Assembly (NCBI GenBank): GCA_037045155.1
Contig: JBAOIG010000005.1
Coordinates: 1,116,001-1,180,000, forward strand
DNA: 64,000 nt
Source of the DNA: Thermomicrobiales bacterium
GTDB lineage: Bacteria > Chloroflexota > Chloroflexia > Thermomicrobiales > CFX8
Reading direction: 5' to 3'
This document shows, piece after piece, positions 34,225 to 43,503 of the stretch. The notes below the pieces were generated by a model. It did no database searches. It saw only the letters and a list, made by a program, of their open reading frames with translations, and was not told where the DNA came from. A program made the translations under genes and the position numbers. Position 1 is the stretch's first letter. Each line of letters starts with the position of its first letter.

Positions 34225-34614
34225 ATGCCACGGGAAGCAGCGGGCGTCGCCAGGGCATGGCGCGGGTTCGTCATCGTCCTGTCACTCACGCTCGTCGTGG
34301 GTTGCTCCGGCGGGATTCGCAATCGCGGGGATGAGGCATCACCAGTCGCCGGCGCCACGCCGACCACAGAGCGACCACCATCGATGCCAATTCTCACGCC
34401 CACCCCGGTTGCTCCCCCGGCGCAGACGACAGGCCCAACCACTGTCGCGCCAGCAGAAAACCCTGCCACCTACGTGGTCATCGATGGTGACTCTCTCTAC
34501 GCCATTGCGCTGCGCTTTGGTGTCGACCTGAATATGTTGATCGAGTTGAACGGACTCCGCGACCCGAACGATATCAGCGTCGGTCAGGAGCTGAAGATCC
34601 CGCCAAAGCCCTGA
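34225..34614 (+). CDS. LysM-domain lipoprotein
   Basis: A 129-residue lipoprotein. A signal peptide (FVIVLSLTLVVGC) ends in a lipobox with Cys near residue 27. A Thr/Pro-rich linker follows, then a C-terminal LysM domain (YVVIDGDSLYAIALRFGVDL through ISVGQELKIPPKP), which binds peptidoglycan. The ATG follows the DUF3006 stop by one base. It is the last gene of the unit that starts with the PimA-like transferase, and 7 nt after its stop lies the inverted IS end. Confidence 0.87.
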   Translation: MPREAAGVARAWRGFVIVLSLTLVVGCSGGIRNRGDEASPVAGATPTTERPPSMPILTPTPVAPPAQTTGPTTVAPAENPATYVVIDGDSLYAIALRFGVDLNMLIELNGLRDPNDISVGQELKIPPKP

Positions 34615-34621
34615 GCAACTG

Positions 34622-34662
34622 TCACTGACCCATTCGGAGTGACAGATTCACTGGACCACGAC
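34622..34662 (-). repeat. Solo IS end (perfect inverted copy of 22447-22487)
   Basis: Forty-one bases identical to the reverse complement of the left IS end 12.2 kb away. No transposase is attached, so this is a solo end or the remaining boundary of a deleted element. Confidence 0.85.
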
Positions 34663-34680
34663 ACGATCGCGATCGCTGTC

Positions 34681-34709
34681 TGTACAGGAATTGCGGGATG
34701 TGCTACGCT
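34681..34709 (+). promoter_or_regulatory. Candidate promoter of the giant surface protein gene
   Basis: TGTACA (34681-34686), 17-nt spacer, and an extended -10 TG-C-TACGCT (34701-34709). The 150-nt leader before the ATG at 34865 contains a strong stem CCCGCAGCC / GGCTGCGGG (about 34764-34792). I do not recognise it as a known riboswitch. Confidence 0.45.
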
Positions 34710-34864
34710 GGCCACAGGTGAGGACAACTTAACGATCGATTACGGGGTCATCCTTGCGTGACGACCCGCAGCCTCCTGGGTGACGGCTGCGGGAGACGTG
34801 CTGCTGTTCGGGGGTGGTTCGGTCGCGCATCGACTTGCCACGTCCGGCGTGGGGAGCGGGTGGG

Positions 34865-37800
34865 ATGGGCGAGGCGGGGAAGAGCTCGCGGCTCGCGAGC
34901 ATGCTCTCTCGGATTTCTCTGGCGGCGGCGCTTATCTTGCCAATGCTGGCTACTCTCCCGGCATCCGCCGGCCCGCCCGGACATCCTCACTTTCATCGCA
35001 CCTGGGAGCGGACCGATCGGCCGGTCCTCGACCAGACGGCGCGACGAACGTGGATGTGGGGTCCTGCCGCGTTCAGCGACGAGCTTCCGGAGACGTATCT
35101 CGAGGCTGCCCGTGGCTCCCGCACAGTCCAGTACTACGACAAGTCGCGGATGGAGATTACTGACCCGGCCGGCGATGTGTCGTCACCGTGGTTCGTGACC
35201 AACGGTCTTCTCGTCGTTGAGCTCGTCACCGGCCGGCTGCAGGTCGGCAACAATGTATTCGTCCCGCTCCCTGCTGCGGCAGTAAACGTGGCCGGCGATC
35301 CAGATGATCTATCCGGCCCGACCTACGCCACCATCGCGACAGTGCTCGATGCTCCGGCGGCCCCGCCCGGAGCGAGCTATGCCGAGCGACTCTCGCGCGA
35401 TGGCACTATCGTCAGAGATCCTGCGCTTGCGGCGCGTGATGTCCGAGTGGCGCTGGTCGACGACGTGACACGTCACGCGATCGCCGCGCCGTTCTGGGCG
35501 TTCATGACATCGTCCGGGGCAGTCTGGGATGGCGGAGGGATCGTCGACAACCCGCTCTTCGAGAATCCGTATTACGCAACCGGCCGGCCGATCAGTGAGG
35601 CGTACTGGGCAACAGTCCGCGTCGGCGGAACCCCACACGACGTGCTGCTGCAATGCTTCGAACGGCGCTGCTTGACGTACACGCCAGATAACCCGGACGG
35701 CTGGCAAGTCGAGGCCGGTAACGTTGGCCGGCACTACTTCACGTGGCGATATGAGGCGGGGCTCGAGTTCACCGTCGCCTGGGTTGATGCGCTGTCCGGA
35801 GGAGACGTCGCGCATGGTGAGACCGTGTCGCTCCAGATCCCGCCCTCCGCGCTCGCCAATGCCGCGATCGTTTCGATGGTGCCGGCGGTCGCGAGTGGGA
35901 CGCTGGATGGCTTTCTTCCAACAGGTCGCGCTTGGCGTGTGGATGTCGACCGGGAGCCGCTTCTCAGCCCGGTGACGCTCTCTCTCGGTATCGATACGTC
36001 GTTGTTGCCGGCCAACGTCGATCCGGCTGGCGCCGTCCTCGCCTTCTTCGATGAGGAGGCAGGTCGCTGGGTTGCCGTGCCAACGATCCTCGATGCTGGG
36101 GCGCGCCGCGCGACGACAACGACGACGCACCTGTCGATCTGGCAGCTATTCATGCCAACCCGGGATGATGGCGGTGACCCGCCACCGGCGCCAACTCCCC
36201 CGCCTGGCCCGTCGCCAGCTCCGTCGCCTGCGCCGAATAGTGTGCCTATCGTGGATCTCAACGGACCGGATACGCCGGGGAACGATGGTGCGTTACTGAC
36301 GCGCGCGGGCGGGGACCCGATCAGGGTCGCGCCGATGGCGACGATCAGCGACCCGGATAGCGAGACGCTCATGTCGGTGACCATCGAGCTCCTCGGCGCC
36401 ACGAACGGCGAGCGGGAGTCGATAGCGGCAACGGCCGCGCCTTCGGTGGTTGTCAGTCGGGACAGCAGTGGGCAACGGCTTCAGCTCAGCGGGCCGGCCG
36501 GGATCGGCGTGATGCAGGATGTCCTGCGTTCGCTAACGTACCAGCATGATGGCGGTCAGGTGACATCCGGGGCGCGGCGAATCGTCGTCCGAGCGAGTGA
36601 CGCGAGCACGACTGGGCCGGCCGCAACGGTCATTGTCACAGTCGCCGCGAATCAGATGCCAGCGGCCGGCGATGCCAGAGCCGCCACCGACGAGGACACC
36701 TCCCTGCCGCTTACCCTGGTGGCGACGGACCCGGATGGTGATGCGCTGACCTGGTCGATCGATACGGAACCGGGGCATGGGACACTCGCCGGGATCGCGC
36801 CAGTGCTCACCTATGTGCCCGCGACCAACTTCCATGGCGTCGACCAGTTCACATGGAGCGTCAATGATGGCCACGGCGGCGTGGCGACGGCGCTCCTCAC
36901 GATCGACGTGCGACCAGTGAACGATCCGCCAGTTGCGTTCGCGGCGTCGTTCGAGACAGACGAGGATGTCGCGATTGCGATTACGCTCGCTGGAAGCGAC
37001 ATCGATGGTGATGATCTTTCGTCTTCCGTTCTCTCTGAGCCTGCCCATGGGACGCTGAGCGGGGTCGCACCAGATCTCACCTACACCCCGACACTGGACT
37101 ACTCGGGCATGGATAGCTTCACCTTCGCCGTGTCGGACGGTATTGAGACCTCCGCCGTGGCGGCGGTAACGATCCTCGTGCGCCCAGTCAATGACCCACC
37201 GGTGGCCGGCGCGCAACAGATCGAGACAGACGAGGATGTCCCGCTTGCGATCGTACTGGCTGCCACCGACGACGGAGAAGATCTCGTCTTCGTCATCGTC
37301 GATGGTCCGCGCCACGGCACGCTCTCCGGGGGCGCCCCGCACTTGATCTACGCGCCGGATCCCGACTTCCACGGCAGCGACTCGTTCACCTTTACCGCGA
37401 GCGATGGTGAATATCACTCGGCCACTGCGACTGTCTCGATCGTCGTCAACCCGGTGAATGACCGGCCGACCGCATCGTCCCAGTCGATCACGGTGCTGGA
37501 GGACGGCGAAGTGTTCTTCACCGTGACGGGCGCCGATGTCGATGGCGACGCCGTTCGATTCAACTTCACCCGGATGCCGACGCTCGGCGTCATCGCGATC
37601 GATGGTGAATGGAGCTGTGTGACCGGGTCAATGCCACGGGTCTGCAGCCACGTCGTTTACTACGCGCCGTTTGCCGACCTGAACGGGACTGACAGCTTCG
37701 AGTTCACCGTCACTGATGGCAAGCTCACCTCGGCCCCGGCGACAGTGTCGATTACGATCGTGCCGGTGAACGACCCGCCAGTCGCCCGGGATGACTCAGT

Positions 37801-40800
37801 AACGACGACCGAAGATGCGAGAGACGTCGTCATCGATCTGCTTGGCAACGATTCCACTGCTCCTGACGTGGGCGAGACGCTGGAGATCATCAGTGTCGAG
37901 TCGTTCAGCCATGGCGGTTCAGCGCTGATAGTCGACGGGACCGTGCTCTATACTCCCGCGCCAGATTTCCACGGCACGGAGACGTTTCGCTACACGATCT
38001 CGGATGGCAACGGCGGCACGGCGAGCGCCACGGTGACGATAGTCGTCACGGGCGTCAACGACGACCCGACCGCGGTAGACGACGCGATCGAGCTCGACGA
38101 GGATAGCGATTGGACTGCGCTCTACGTCTTGGCCAACGACAGCATCGCGCCGGACCGCGATGAGACGCTAACGATCGTCTCTCACACATCACCGGCGCAC
38201 GGGTCGTTGGTCCTGGACGGCCTGTTGCAGTACCGGCCGGCCGCCAATTACTTCGGCACGGACTCGTTCCGCTATACGATCTCGGACGGCAACGGTGGCA
38301 GCGCGACGGCGACGGTCACAATCACTATCCTGCCGGTCAATGACCCGCCCGTCGCGAACGATGATGCGGTCGAGATCGACGAGGATGTCGGGCCGGTGGT
38401 GATCGACGCGCTGGCGAATGACTCGTTCGCGCCGGACGTGGGCGAGACCCTCACCATTGCCGTCGTTGGCGTCGCGACGCTTGGCGTGGCTGAGATCATG
38501 CCTGGCGGCGCTGCGATCCGATATACGCCGGCGCTGAACGTAAATGGCGTCGATACGTTCACGTACACGATCGCCGATGACGGCGGGTTGACCGCGACGG
38601 CGACAGTGACCGTCACGATCGCGGCGATCAACGATCCTCCGACCGTCGCGACGCCAGCGGGAACGCTCATGTGGGTCGAAGATGACGCGCCACTGGCCAT
38701 TGTGCCGGGACTGACGGTGGACGATGTCGATTCGGATATCGTCGGCGCCACCGTCGCGTTCGGCAGTCGGCCCGACGGCGCGGCGGAGGTTCTGTCCGTT
38801 GTTGTGGGCTATCCCGCGATCGCAGTGACGGTCGACGCCGCCACTGGGACCGTGACATTGGCCGGCGGGGCGTCCTCGGCCGAGTATCAGTCGGCGCTCC
38901 GCAGTATTCACTATGTCAACTTGTCGCAAGCCCCGACGGCGGGTGATCGCGTTGTGACGATCACGGTCAGTGACGGCGAGCTTGTCGCGAGCGCGACGGT
39001 GGTAATCGAGGTCGTGCCGGTCAACGATCCGCCGGTGCTGGTCTTCGGTGGCATCGTCGGCCCCAGTGTTGGCCCGGTCGTTCTCGATGTCAGTGCAACG
39101 TTGATCGACGTGGATTCGTTCGACTTTGACGGCGGCCAACTTTCGGCGACGATCACTGGCGGGTACGACGACGGCGATACACTGCTCGTTCGGCCAGATG
39201 GGCCGCTCGGCGTAGCTGGCAGCCTGCTGACCTGGGATGACGGCGGTGGGGCTGTTGTCATTGGAACGGCCGAAATCTCCGAACGGCTGCTCGTCGTCAC
39301 GTTCAATGCCGCCGCAACGCCGGCCCGCGTTCAGGCCGTCGTTCGCGCTCTTGCGTTCCAGACGATCTCCAGCTCGACAGGTGACCGCCTCGTGTCGGTC
39401 GTCGTCAGCGATGGCGATGGTGGCGGGAGTGAGACGGGCATCGTCACTGTCGGTGTCAACCGGCCGCCCGACGCCATCACTCTCTCGTCGACGGCCATCC
39501 CCGAAGATGCCGCGGAGGGGGACGTCGTCGGGATAATCACCGGGAGTGATCCCGACGGCGACACGCTCACCTTCGAGCTGGTGTCCGGGTTCGATCCGCG
39601 GTTCGAGATCGTGCTCTCCAATGGCGCCTGGTTGCTGCGCGTCGCGGCTGGCGCTGCGTTCGATCACGAGACAGAGCCAGATGTTGCGCTGACGATCCGC
39701 GCCAGCGACCCCGCCGGCCGCATATATCAGGAGACGTTCACGATTGCCATTGCCGATGTCAACGAGCCGCCGGCGCTCATCGCTCCGTCGTCGATCCAGA
39801 TCGCGGAGAACAGCGTGGTTGGTTCCATTGTCGGCGTCGTCGGTGTTACAGATCCGGACGCCGGCCAGCACCATGCGTTCAGTATTACTGCCGGGAATGA
39901 CGCGGGCGCGTTTGTGATCGATGCCGCGACCGGCACGATCACCGTGGCAGACAACGCCCCGCTCGACTTCGAGACGACTCCGACGTTTCATCTCGTAGTA
40001 ACCGTCACCGACGATGGCGCTCCGCCGCTTTCCGCGACTGCAACCATCACGATTCAGCTGACCGACGTTCCTGAGGGTGGCGTCGATACCGAGCCGCCAG
40101 TCGTGGAGAACCTGACCTATGACGGATTGATCGGCAATCTGCTGTTGCGGGCTGGCACGTCGGACGGCCTGCTCAGCACCGCGAGTGACCCGGAGGGTTC
40201 GACGCTCTCGATCGTGTCCGCCGAACCGTATGGCGGGTCGGCGTTCGGGTCGCTCGTCTGGCAGTCGGATGGCAGCTTCACCTGGGATCCGCCGGCCGGC
40301 GCGAAGTACACGGCGGGAACCTGGCAGATCACCGTCACGGACACCGCCGGACATGAGACGACTGGCCTGGTCACCTTCGAGCTGACGAACAAGCGTGTTC
40401 TCTTTGTCGACAACACCTACGCTGGGTCGACGCAGAACGGCCATCGCTCGACGCCATACACGACCCTTGCCGCGGCAGCGAGCGGATCCGGAATCGGAGA
40501 CATCATCTACCTCGCTGCCAGCAGCGTGTCGTATACGGGTGGTGTGGCACTCAAGACCAACGTGACACTCGTCGGCGCAGGGGTGGTTGGCGAGGGTATG
40601 CGATCGGTCGTCGGCCTACCGCCGCTGTCGCGCGGCGCGCAGGAGTATCCGGCGATCAACGGCGTCAAACCGATAATCACCAACCCCAGCGGACCCGGGC
40701 TGGACCTGGCGAGTGGCAACACGATCGTTGGCCTGACCCTCGGCGCAACGCGGGGTGTTGCGTTGTCCGGCAATGGTGGCGGCGTTCAGGCCGGCCCGAC

Positions 40801-42079
40801 GGTCCGTGACGTCGATATCGTGGGCGCCGGATCGAAGGTTGGCGCGGCGATCCAGCTGTCACGATATGTCGGGGGGAGCCTGACGTTCGATACGATCCAG
40901 CGGGAGCTGACCAATTCGACCGGCGCGCAGGCAGTCGTCGATCTGGCGCAGATGCCGACCACGGAGCTCGTCGTGACCGGACTCTTCAGCGCGACCAGCT
41001 CTATCGGTGGCGGTCTCCGACTCCACGATGCGGGCTCGGTTGAGCTGCGCGGCCCGGTTGCGATCACGACTGACGGATTCAGAGGCATCCATGTCAGCTC
41101 GACTGCGTTGCGGCTTACGGGCGTCAACAGCAGGTCGGTCGTGACGACCGGGTCGGAGTTTGCGATCTTTGTCCGAAACGGCGCAACGTTCACCGTCGCC
41201 AACGGAGACCTGTTCGTCGAGGCAACCGGCGCAAACGCGCTCGATATCTACGGCTCAACAATCGAAATGACCGGCGCCGGGAGTGTCATCAAAGCGACGA
41301 ATGGAGTCGGTCTCATCATGCGTGATGCGACGATCGGCCCGGCCGGCGTTGCGATTGAGGCTGTGTTCGCAACAGGCGCGGAGAACGGCGTCGTCGTCGG
41401 GATGGTTGGCGGCGACGGGGCGCTCATCATCGGCCCGGATGCTCCGGACAGTGTGTTCGGGGATGGCGGGGTGATCGTGGGGACCACTGGCTCAGCCGTG
41501 CTGCTCCAGAACGCACCACAGGTCACGCTGCGTCATCTTGTCATCGGCGCGGCCGATGCCGTCGTCGGGGAGGCGGCATCTGCTGTGGATGCTGTGGCCG
41601 GAATCGGCATCGATGCCTACTTCGTCACTGGTTTGACCCTCGACCACGTGAAGATCGCGCGGACCGGGTCGCACGGCATCGCGGGTGTTGAGGTTTCGGA
41701 TTTCTCGATGACCCGTAGCGAGATCCTCAATGCAGGTGACGGTCCCGGTGAGCATGGGCTCTGGTTCGACGGGCCAGCCCGTGGCGGAGAGAACGGGATG
41801 ACCGGCGTTGCGCTCATCGCCGACAGCATCATCGACGGCTTCTGGGATACCGGCCTGGTGGTGCGGAACGTACCCAGCGAGGCAACGGCGCTTGACCTGA
41901 CCGTCGAGGGGACGACGTTCTCCGGCAACAAGCACGCCGGCGGTGGTGTCTACCTGCGTGCTGAGGGCCTGACTACTATCGACGCTCGTATCGACAGTTG
42001 CGCCTTCGAGCGTCTGACTGGTCCGACGGTTGACGCTCTGGCTGTCGGAACCGGGGTGCTGAATCTGATCAACCAGTAG
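34865..42079 (+). CDS. Giant secreted repeat protein with cadherin/Ig-like tandem domains and a C-terminal beta-helix
   Basis: About 2404 residues. A signal peptide (ISLAAALILPMLATLPASAG) is followed by a module of the type common in Chloroflexi surface proteins (VQYYDKSRMEITDP, VTNGLLVVEL, later GRPISEAYWATV with CFERRCLTYTPDNPDGW). A Pro-rich linker (about residue 440) precedes at least eight tandem cadherin-like/Big_9 domains. Each ends VNDPPVA or similar and carries DEDV-type starts and HGTL-type turns (36.6-39.1 kb). Two or three cadherin/VCBS-like domains follow (about 39.4-40.1 kb), then a right-handed parallel beta-helix (LFVDNTYAGSTQNGHRSTPY to the end). The role may be adhesion, S-layer association or polysaccharide binding. 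No anchor motif is seen at the C-terminus. ATG at 34865 is chosen for GGGAGCGGGTGG upstream; ATG at 34901 is possible. Confidence 0.85.
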   Translation: MGEAGKSSRLASMLSRISLAAALILPMLATLPASAGPPGHPHFHRTWERTDRPVLDQTARRTWMWGPAAFSDELPETYLEAARGSRTVQYYDKSRMEITDPAGDVSSPWFVTNGLLVVELVTGRLQVGNNVFVPLPAAAVNVAGDPDDLSGPTYATIATVLDAPAAPPGASYAERLSRDGTIVRDPALAARDVRVALVDDVTRHAIAAPFWAFMTSSGAVWDGGGIVDNPLFENPYYATGRPISEAYWATVRVGGTPHDVLLQCFERRCLTYTPDNPDGWQVEAGNVGRHYFTWRYEAGLEFTVAWVDALSGGDVAHGETVSLQIPPSALANAAIVSMVPAVASGTLDGFLPTGRAWRVDVDREPLLSPVTLSLGIDTSLLPANVDPAGAVLAFFDEEAGRWVAVPTILDAGARRATTTTTHLSIWQLFMPTRDDGGDPPPAPTPPPGPSPAPSPAPNSVPIVDLNGPDTPGNDGALLTRAGGDPIRVAPMATISDPDSETLMSVTIELLGATNGERESIAATAAPSVVVSRDSSGQRLQLSGPAGIGVMQDVLRSLTYQHDGGQVTSGARRIVVRASDASTTGPAATVIVTVAANQMPAAGDARAATDEDTSLPLTLVATDPDGDALTWSIDTEPGHGTLAGIAPVLTYVPATNFHGVDQFTWSVNDGHGGVATALLTIDVRPVNDPPVAFAASFETDEDVAIAITLAGSDIDGDDLSSSVLSEPAHGTLSGVAPDLTYTPTLDYSGMDSFTFAVSDGIETSAVAAVTILVRPVNDPPVAGAQQIETDEDVPLAIVLAATDDGEDLVFVIVDGPRHGTLSGGAPHLIYAPDPDFHGSDSFTFTASDGEYHSATATVSIVVNPVNDRPTASSQSITVLEDGEVFFTVTGADVDGDAVRFNFTRMPTLGVIAIDGEWSCVTGSMPRVCSHVVYYAPFADLNGTDSFEFTVTDGKLTSAPATVSITIVPVNDPPVARDDSVTTTEDARDVVIDLLGNDSTAPDVGETLEIISVESFSHGGSALIVDGTVLYTPAPDFHGTETFRYTISDGNGGTASATVTIVVTGVNDDPTAVDDAIELDEDSDWTALYVLANDSIAPDRDETLTIVSHTSPAHGSLVLDGLLQYRPAANYFGTDSFRYTISDGNGGSATATVTITILPVNDPPVANDDAVEIDEDVGPVVIDALANDSFAPDVGETLTIAVVGVATLGVAEIMPGGAAIRYTPALNVNGVDTFTYTIADDGGLTATATVTVTIAAINDPPTVATPAGTLMWVEDDAPLAIVPGLTVDDVDSDIVGATVAFGSRPDGAAEVLSVVVGYPAIAVTVDAATGTVTLAGGASSAEYQSALRSIHYVNLSQAPTAGDRVVTITVSDGELVASATVVIEVVPVNDPPVLVFGGIVGPSVGPVVLDVSATLIDVDSFDFDGGQLSATITGGYDDGDTLLVRPDGPLGVAGSLLTWDDGGGAVVIGTAEISERLLVVTFNAAATPARVQAVVRALAFQTISSSTGDRLVSVVVSDGDGGGSETGIVTVGVNRPPDAITLSSTAIPEDAAEGDVVGIITGSDPDGDTLTFELVSGFDPRFEIVLSNGAWLLRVAAGAAFDHETEPDVALTIRASDPAGRIYQETFTIAIADVNEPPALIAPSSIQIAENSVVGSIVGVVGVTDPDAGQHHAFSITAGNDAGAFVIDAATGTITVADNAPLDFETTPTFHLVVTVTDDGAPPLSATATITIQLTDVPEGGVDTEPPVVENLTYDGLIGNLLLRAGTSDGLLSTASDPEGSTLSIVSAEPYGGSAFGSLVWQSDGSFTWDPPAGAKYTAGTWQITVTDTAGHETTGLVTFELTNKRVLFVDNTYAGSTQNGHRSTPYTTLAAAASGSGIGDIIYLAASSVSYTGGVALKTNVTLVGAGVVGEGMRSVVGLPPLSRGAQEYPAINGVKPIITNPSGPGLDLASGNTIVGLTLGATRGVALSGNGGGVQAGPTVRDVDIVGAGSKVGAAIQLSRYVGGSLTFDTIQRELTNSTGAQAVVDLAQMPTTELVVTGLFSATSSIGGGLRLHDAGSVELRGPVAITTDGFRGIHVSSTALRLTGVNSRSVVTTGSEFAIFVRNGATFTVANGDLFVEATGANALDIYGSTIEMTGAGSVIKATNGVGLIMRDATIGPAGVAIEAVFATGAENGVVVGMVGGDGALIIGPDAPDSVFGDGGVIVGTTGSAVLLQNAPQVTLRHLVIGAADAVVGEAASAVDAVAGIGIDAYFVTGLTLDHVKIARTGSHGIAGVEVSDFSMTRSEILNAGDGPGEHGLWFDGPARGGENGMTGVALIADSIIDGFWDTGLVVRNVPSEATALDLTVEGTTFSGNKHAGGGVYLRAEGLTTIDARIDSCAFERLTGPTVDALAVGTGVLNLINQ

Positions 42080-42105
42080 CGCCCCGGCGCATGGCGAGGG
42101 TTGTT

Positions 42106-42142
42106 GCGGCGGCTCGACGCAGCTTGTTCGTCGAGCCGCCGC
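42106..42142. terminator. Hairpin between convergent genes
   Basis: GCGGCGGCTCGACG-CAGCTTGTT-CGTCGAGCCGCCGC is a perfect 14-bp stem between the giant surface gene and the convergent FAD oxidoreductase. Neither flank is T-rich. Probably a shared 3' end structure. Confidence 0.6.
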
Positions 42143-42152
42143 CTGGTCGGCG

Positions 42153-43445
42153 CTAGATCGTCGCGCGGGGTGGAGCGACGTCCTTTTCCTTGAATCGACT
42201 GTAGCGCAGCTTGTGCAGGTCGACCGAGGGTTGGCCGTCGAGGATCAGCTCGGAGACGACTCGGCCGACGATCGGGCCGAGGGCGAAGCCGTGGCCGCTG
42301 AAGCCGGTCGCCACGATCAGGCCGGGCCGTTCGTCGATCGCGCCGATGACCGGAATGCCGTCCGGCATCGTGTCGATCAGGCCGGCCCACTTGCGCGCCA
42401 GCAATGTGTTCTCCAGCGCCGGGAAGAGCTGGCCCAGCTCGCGACGACAGCCCTCAACGATATCGTTGTTCGGCGTTGGGTCGATCTGCGGTCGGGGATC
42501 GAAGCCGGGGACGCGCGTCGGCGAACCGGGGATCGAGCGGGCCGCGTCGCGTAGCAGCGCGCCGGTGACCCTCCACTCAAGGAATCCGCGGTTTGCCCGG
42601 TAGTTCGGCATGAAGTCTCGCGCGTAGCGGAACGAATCGAGCGTCACCTCGTGGTCGGAACCGCCAACGAGCGACATATAGAGCGAGCCGCCTGGTCGCT
42701 GCCGAAAGGCCAACCCGCCACGGATGGCCACCGCAACACCGGTGATTGGTGGCACGGGCACTGTCTCAACGGCTGTCCCACGAACGACAAGCTGTGGCAG
42801 GTTCAGCCCGACAGTCCGTAGCAGGCGGCTCGACCAGCCGCCGGCCGCCACGACGACGAGCGGCGCTGCGATCGTGCCCCGGTCGGTGCGGACTCCAATA
42901 ACGCGCCCGCCGGCCAGCTCGATGGATTGCGCGGTGCAGTCCGTCTCAATGGTCGCCCCCAGCCGCTGAGCTGCGTCGGTGAAGGCGGCCGGCGCTTTGC
43001 CCGGCTCGGCGTGGCCATCGCTGGGCGTATACATCCCCCCGAGCCATTCACCCTGAATCCCGGGCACGAGCTTGTGAATCTCTTCGGGCGAAATGAGACG
43101 CGTATCGACGCCGTAGTCGCGTGACGCAGCCACCCAGTCGCGGAATTGCTGCATCCGCTCCTCGTTGTCAGCGATCATCAGGTTGCCCTGCTGGACCCAT
43201 TCGACATCGCTACCGAGCTCGGCCGAAAGTTCCGGCCAGATCCTGTTGCTGGCAATTGCCAGTGGCAACTCCGCCAGGTCGCGCCCCTGCTGTCGGACGA
43301 ACCCCCAGGCGCGCGTAGACTGCTGCCCGCCCTTCGGGCCCTTCTCCAGCAGCACGACATCCGAGCCGCGCCGGGCAAGCTCGTATGCGGTTGCGCTGCC
43401 CATGATTCCGCCGCCAATAACGACGACATCGGCCTTTGTCTTCAT
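42153..43445 (-). CDS. FAD-dependent oxidoreductase (DAO / glycine-sarcosine oxidase family)
   Basis: A 430-residue flavoprotein with the Rossmann dinucleotide-binding motif DVVVIGGGIMGSATAYELA at residues 5-25, a middle VVVAAGGWSSRLL and the C-terminal FAD loop DGIPVIGAIDERPGLIVATGFSGHGFALGP, as in D-amino-acid, sarcosine and glycine oxidases. The substrate is probably an N-methyl or secondary amine but is not determinable. GAGGAGGAG lies 4 nt before the ATG. It lies 58 nt after the DUF2993-like gene on the same strand. A second, more distant paralogue is at 61305. Confidence 0.9.
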   Translation of the reverse strand: MKTKADVVVIGGGIMGSATAYELARRGSDVVLLEKGPKGGQQSTRAWGFVRQQGRDLAELPLAIASNRIWPELSAELGSDVEWVQQGNLMIADNEERMQQFRDWVAASRDYGVDTRLISPEEIHKLVPGIQGEWLGGMYTPSDGHAEPGKAPAAFTDAAQRLGATIETDCTAQSIELAGGRVIGVRTDRGTIAAPLVVVAAGGWSSRLLRTVGLNLPQLVVRGTAVETVPVPPITGVAVAIRGGLAFRQRPGGSLYMSLVGGSDHEVTLDSFRYARDFMPNYRANRGFLEWRVTGALLRDAARSIPGSPTRVPGFDPRPQIDPTPNNDIVEGCRRELGQLFPALENTLLARKWAGLIDTMPDGIPVIGAIDERPGLIVATGFSGHGFALGPIVGRVVSELILDGQPSVDLHKLRYSRFKEKDVAPPRATI

Positions 43446-43503
43446 GCTCTCCTCCTCATGTTTCCCGGGGCGCCGAGTGAATTGTACGAGGAACTGGTCA
43501 GAC

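Noticed and set aside
36640..39100. Regularly spaced repeats that might suggest a CRISPR array
   Set aside because: The repeats are protein-domain repeats about 270-390 nt long, imperfect and in frame. No short identical repeats with unique spacers occur anywhere in the window.
38189..40444. A 751-codon open frame on the minus strand inside the giant surface protein gene
   Set aside because: It mirrors the codon pattern of the tandem repeats on the plus strand, is Arg/Asp-rich without domains, and has no ribosome-binding site. A high-GC shadow.
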